From Beroe forskalii (lineage: Eukaryota; Ctenophora; Nuda; Beroida; Beroidae), in contig WFMF01000442.1 in assembly GCA_011033025.1 (NCBI GenBank), positions 62,001-126,000 of the forward strand: 64,000 bases of DNA, in the 5' to 3' direction. A program made the translations under genes and the position numbers. This document shows, in pieces, positions 60,210-64,000 of this stretch; the stretch's first letter is position 1, and every line of letters starts with the position of its first letter. The notes under the pieces are model-generated. The model did no database searches and had not been told where the DNA came from. It was given only the letters and a program-made list of their open reading frames with translations.

Positions 60210-61522
60210 AGTGCCTGCGAAATAAACTGTTTGTGACAATTTTTTGAAAAGAAAATTATACTGCCCGAAGTGATTTTTTGATACGATGTTTTTTCAGACA
60301 ATTTTGGATTAAGATATCCGGTTTTTACCGATTACAAAGTTTTGTCAACTCACCATTTTAAATTCTTTTGATTCGAAAATCAGCACAATTTTCTGTTATC
60401 TTTCATTTGATAATGAAACCTGCTGAGTACCTTTTGATCTCCTTTTGATCTTTTTTGATCTCCCCTTGATGTCCCACCAGTTTAGCTTTTCGAATTTCGA
60501 TCTACCTTCACAAGTTCAAAATAAAGCTTCGAGCATGCAACCGTTGATTGAGTAAAAAGCTCAAAACCTCAATTAACATTTTATCAGATTATCCGTAGCA
60601 GTAAATGAATTTGCTTGCTATAATGGACCTAAGTTGAGTCTATTATAGTGCCAGTATCAAATCTCTTAATCTTCATGTCTTATTTCTATGTTGAGCGCTG
60701 CTTAGAGCTTTCTTCTGAAACTTCTGAAAAAAGTTCACAAGATTTAGTGAACCATTGCTTAGTATTATACCTGTAACCTATTTAAAAGCAACAAATTAAA
60801 CATCATATGGTTTATTTTCAACCGAAATTATGTCATAAGTAGGTTTCAAATGAACCTCCCTCCATCAATATTGCAAGCATTTATAAGTTTATACTCATTT
60901 CTCTCACACAATAGAACCTAACTTTTGATTCATAAGATTAAAAGATGTCATTAATTTAAGTGCATTATAAAGTCGATAGTACGATAAAAGTTAGGTCATA
61001 GTAGGTTTCAAATAAAAGTATTTACCTATTATCCTCTTTATTTAAAAAACTCCTCCATCAATATTGCATTATAAAGTCGATAGTACTTAGTAAAAAGTAC
61101 TTTAAAAAGTACTTATAAAAGTATGCTAATGAGTAAAACCAGAGTCACGGGGGATTTTTCCAAAGCAACCCCTTGAGCCCTGAAAATAGTTTCAATCAGC
61201 TCTTCTTAAGAGCAGGGAAATTCGGGGAAATATTTCGTTAATGACGGGGAAATCTTTCAGAATCATTAAAGACCGGGGACAGCTTAATTGAACGTGAAGA
61301 AAAAGGGCGGGAGATTAGGGTTTAATGAGAAGAATCCTTAAATCAATAAAAAATGGAAATATCGATTTTTGTTCCCATATAAGCAAAATATCGTTAATGG
61401 AATATTAATCCCATATAATCGGCAAAATAATGGGGACCATGTTTTTAAAAAAAGCCCCACCTTTAAGTTTTGGGTTAATTTCCATGAAATAAAAAAAAAT
61501 AATCAAAAAATTTGGGGGGGCT
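60210..61522. other. Intergenic AT-rich region ending in an abrupt junction
   Basis: No gene is seen. A short direct repeat (ATTATAAAGTCGATAGTAC) lies at 60964 and 61070. From about 61140 to 61522 the sequence becomes rich in homopolymers and then switches straight into mid-exon zinc-finger sequence. Confidence 0.5.
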
Positions 61523-64000
61523 GATTATGAAAATGTTCATGAAGCTCTTCAAGCATGGAGTTCTGATGAGGAATATCCAATTGACAACACACCAAGGAAA
61601 GGTAAGTTTCCACTACAATTGATCCCATTGATGGATTGTCTCTTTATGAATGTAAAAATTTGAATTGATTTTCGCAATTTCAAAGTTGTTTGATGTGATT
61701 GATCATTGATGCAGTGAAACAAACAACTTTCAATAAAGTAATCTAACCCACACACTATACTCCACTATTCTACTGACAGTTTCAAGATTATAAAAATCTC
61801 TTCTTCATGAACTCCATATAGTGCAACACAACATTCTCAAATTTGATTGTAATTAGTAGTGTTGTTATGTTTAAAACAAAGTTTAAAGTGTTTAAAAGTT
61901 ACTCTCCTTCCAGAAAATGATCCAGTGAAGTGTGTTTTGTGTGGATTCTTAACAATGCGTAGTTCTGAATTCATAAGCCACATCAAGGAACACCACATCC
62001 AAGAAACAGCACCCAACAAGATTAAAAGGTGAGGTTAAGAAATTTCAATTGTTAGAATGTTGTGCTGTTGATTAACTCACAAATTATCCAAAACTATCGA
62101 ATGACTATCAATGACTTTGAAATGTAAGCCAAAAATGTTTGATGATTTTCAATAATGAAATATTTCAAAAGAATAAACTTTATCTTCCTTTTCAGGACAC
62201 CACCAAAACAGAAGTCCTGTCCCTTCTGCTACTATACCTCCCTGTGGACCCTACAAGTCATCCTACATCAGATCATCTACCACCCTGAACAGAGATATGG
62301 GCTGCAGTTCTATAGCAATGCTTCCTGGAACACCCATCCTTACAGGTTTTGTGTGGTTTTAACCTTCACCTCATCTACTAAACATTCTGTGATATTGTAA
62401 TGTTTTATGTTATACTTTCAACTGTCAGTTCTGTTAAGCTGTTTTGTAATAACCTACTGTACAATTTACAGAAGTACAGTATAAGATTGAAATCCATGCA
62501 TAGTATAGCAATTAGTTTCTTGACTTTTCGTGTTAAAGAAAAGTCTATGAATACTTCAATCTATCTGCTTGAAAAACTGCTCTACCGAGTGCAGTGTTCT
62601 TTACACTGCATTATTACATTTCCTGTGTTTGAAATGTCATTCTCCTCAGGTCACTGTACTACAAGTTAAGGCAAAGCAAAGCCCTGGCTGGAAAGCTGGC
62701 CCTGCCTGCCGATCCCTTTGCTAACTCTAGCCTTCCTCTTGTAGACGACATACCACGTGGTGTCAAATTGTCTGGTGTCAAAGTGTCAGATGTTCTGAAA
62801 GTCACTCAATCCGTGCTTTCTAAACTTGTTTCAAGGGCCGTGGACGACTATATCATTTCCAAGAAGAAGTGCTCTAGAGCACCCAATAACGACATATTAT
62901 TGGAAAATATTGCATCTGATAACTTGCTGATGGATGAATTGGAGCGTTGGTCGTGTTACTCAGCCTCCAAATTATCTGATAGAATGGAGAAAATAAGTCA
63001 GATAAGATATAAGAAGTGTAATTCTCAAGAGAGTGATGTTATGAAATCATTTGAGGCGATGTTGAAGAGAAGATTCTGTTGGTTTTGTTGCACGGAATCA
63101 GGTTCGGATTATAAGAATAAACAGTTTCCTCACATAGATCCTGCTCAATACGGAGCATTTCGTAGTTTACGTGCCACTACCGAGCACCTTCTGTGTCACA
63201 TGAATCTCAGGATTTACTTGTCTTGGGAGGAAAGCTGTGATGATTCGTGTGCCTTTACGTCCAAGAAAAAACTTCTGGAACATGTTTCGCTGACCCGAAC
63301 TATTGCACACAGAAGAGAAAGCAGCGTGAGGGAAGTGGTAAGGAGTAGAGAAAATGTGTTGAAAAAAGAACAGGAGAAAACGTTACGGAATTATAGAAAG
63401 TGGGTGTTAAGAAAAGAACTGAATACGAAAAGGTACAAAGACAATATGCTGAGCAACAAAGAAAAGTCAAATACGAAAAGAAATAAGAGCAAGTTCCAGT
63501 TTGCTGTTCCCGATAATGAAAAGATCAATAAGGGTTCGAGGAACCAAATTCCTTCTCGGCTCAATTCATTTACGAAACAAAAGTCTGGATCGAATCTCGT
63601 GAGCTCGTCCAAGAACCGAGCAAGGAAGAAAGATATCATTTCGCCTGATCCTGAGACTGTTCAGCCATCAGATACGAGTCGGATTGTGACTGTAAATCCT
63701 GACAGATCCGATGATTCCCTTTCCTTCGAAGAGACCCGTTACAACTTCTACCTTTATGTTCGTTTGGGTGTCTACCCCAGGTTGCCAGCGCAGTCCACTG
63801 CTGTGATACGAAGTGTCACTATAAGACCTCGCGAAGTTGCTGTACTCGCACAAACACAGAATCCCGCTACGTTTCTTCTTGTGCCCGTGGTACCTGTCAA
63901 TCCTGTTCCCGTGGTTCCTGTTAATCCTGTTCCCGTGATCCCTGCCGATCTTGCAGCTCCGGTTTTAACACCTAATGTGGTATCTGTCAATCCTACTAAC
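61523..64000 (+). CDS. C2H2-like zinc-finger protein, copy 2 (5' broken, 3' runs off window)
   Basis: Exons 61523-61601, 61914-62028, 62196-62345 and 62650 onward match copy 1 in exon length and phase (115 and 150 bp for the complete middle exons). Eyeball divergence is about 3-9 percent, varying by exon. The second finger reads CPFCYYTSLWTLQVILHQ. The last frame stays open from 62650 to the window end (450 codons), and indels relative to copy 1 keep the frame (one extra Asn codon near 63456; a shorter Pro/Val repeat near 63900). Homology starts abruptly in the middle of the first coding exon, right after a run of seven G in odd, homopolymer-rich sequence. The intron after the third exon lacks the 2.9-kb insertion present in copy 1. 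It is either a real duplicated gene whose 5' end is lost, or the other haplotype joined here by the assembler. Confidence 0.75.

Overview
This is an animal nuclear genome segment: AT-rich, intron-rich, packed with minisatellites, SINE-like units and inverted-repeat (foldback) DNA. Genes were built by joining exons whose GT/AG borders and codon phases agree; homologies are judged from memory of the families, with no search run. My best guess is a cephalochordate (amphioxus). That guess rests on tandem repeats that straddle 5' splice sites, which I recall being described in amphioxus under the name 'mirage' minisatellites, and on the signs of a very polymorphic genome. It is an inference, about 0.5.

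Layout. (1) 0.8-12.8 kb, minus strand: a nearly complete kinesin-13 (KIF2/MCAK type) microtubule depolymerase gene, 17 coding exons seen and one short exon probably unseen. (2) 13.2-13.4 kb, minus strand: a single-exon small Tim chaperone (Tim9/Tim10B type), 341 bp upstream of the kinesin start. (3) 13.8-18.3 kb: intergenic, with a tRNA-derived SINE and several dispersed repeats. (4) 18.4-28.9 kb, plus strand: a multi-exon C2H2-like zinc-finger protein with one 4-kb exon. One intron holds a 2.9-kb terminal-inverted-repeat element filled by a 46-bp satellite. (5) 30.9-50.3 kb, minus strand: the C-terminal half of an EFCAB7-like EF-hand gene, tail to tail with gene 4, its introns loaded with foldback elements, LINE debris and minisatellites. 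(6) 50.3-61.5 kb: no gene I can establish, apart from one possible cyclic-nucleotide-binding exon; two foldback elements. (7) 61.5-64.0 kb, plus strand: a second, diverged copy of gene 4 that starts inside an exon at an abrupt, low-complexity junction and runs off the window. It lacks the 2.9-kb insertion.

The most interesting signal is the repeated involvement of exon/intron borders in tandem duplication. Five of the seven EFCAB7-like 5' splice sites and two kinesin 5' splice sites are the first unit of a tandem repeat whose units contain exon tail plus GT donor. Two 3' splice sites are duplicated as well. One array (about 22 x 41 bp) carries a 1-bp insertion in its first unit that creates an in-frame stop in the EFCAB7-like exon.

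The genes do not form a pathway together: microtubule dynamics (KIF2), mitochondrial import (Tim), probable transcription regulation (zinc-finger genes) and a probable cilium/Hedgehog-linked factor (EFCAB7) are simply neighbours.
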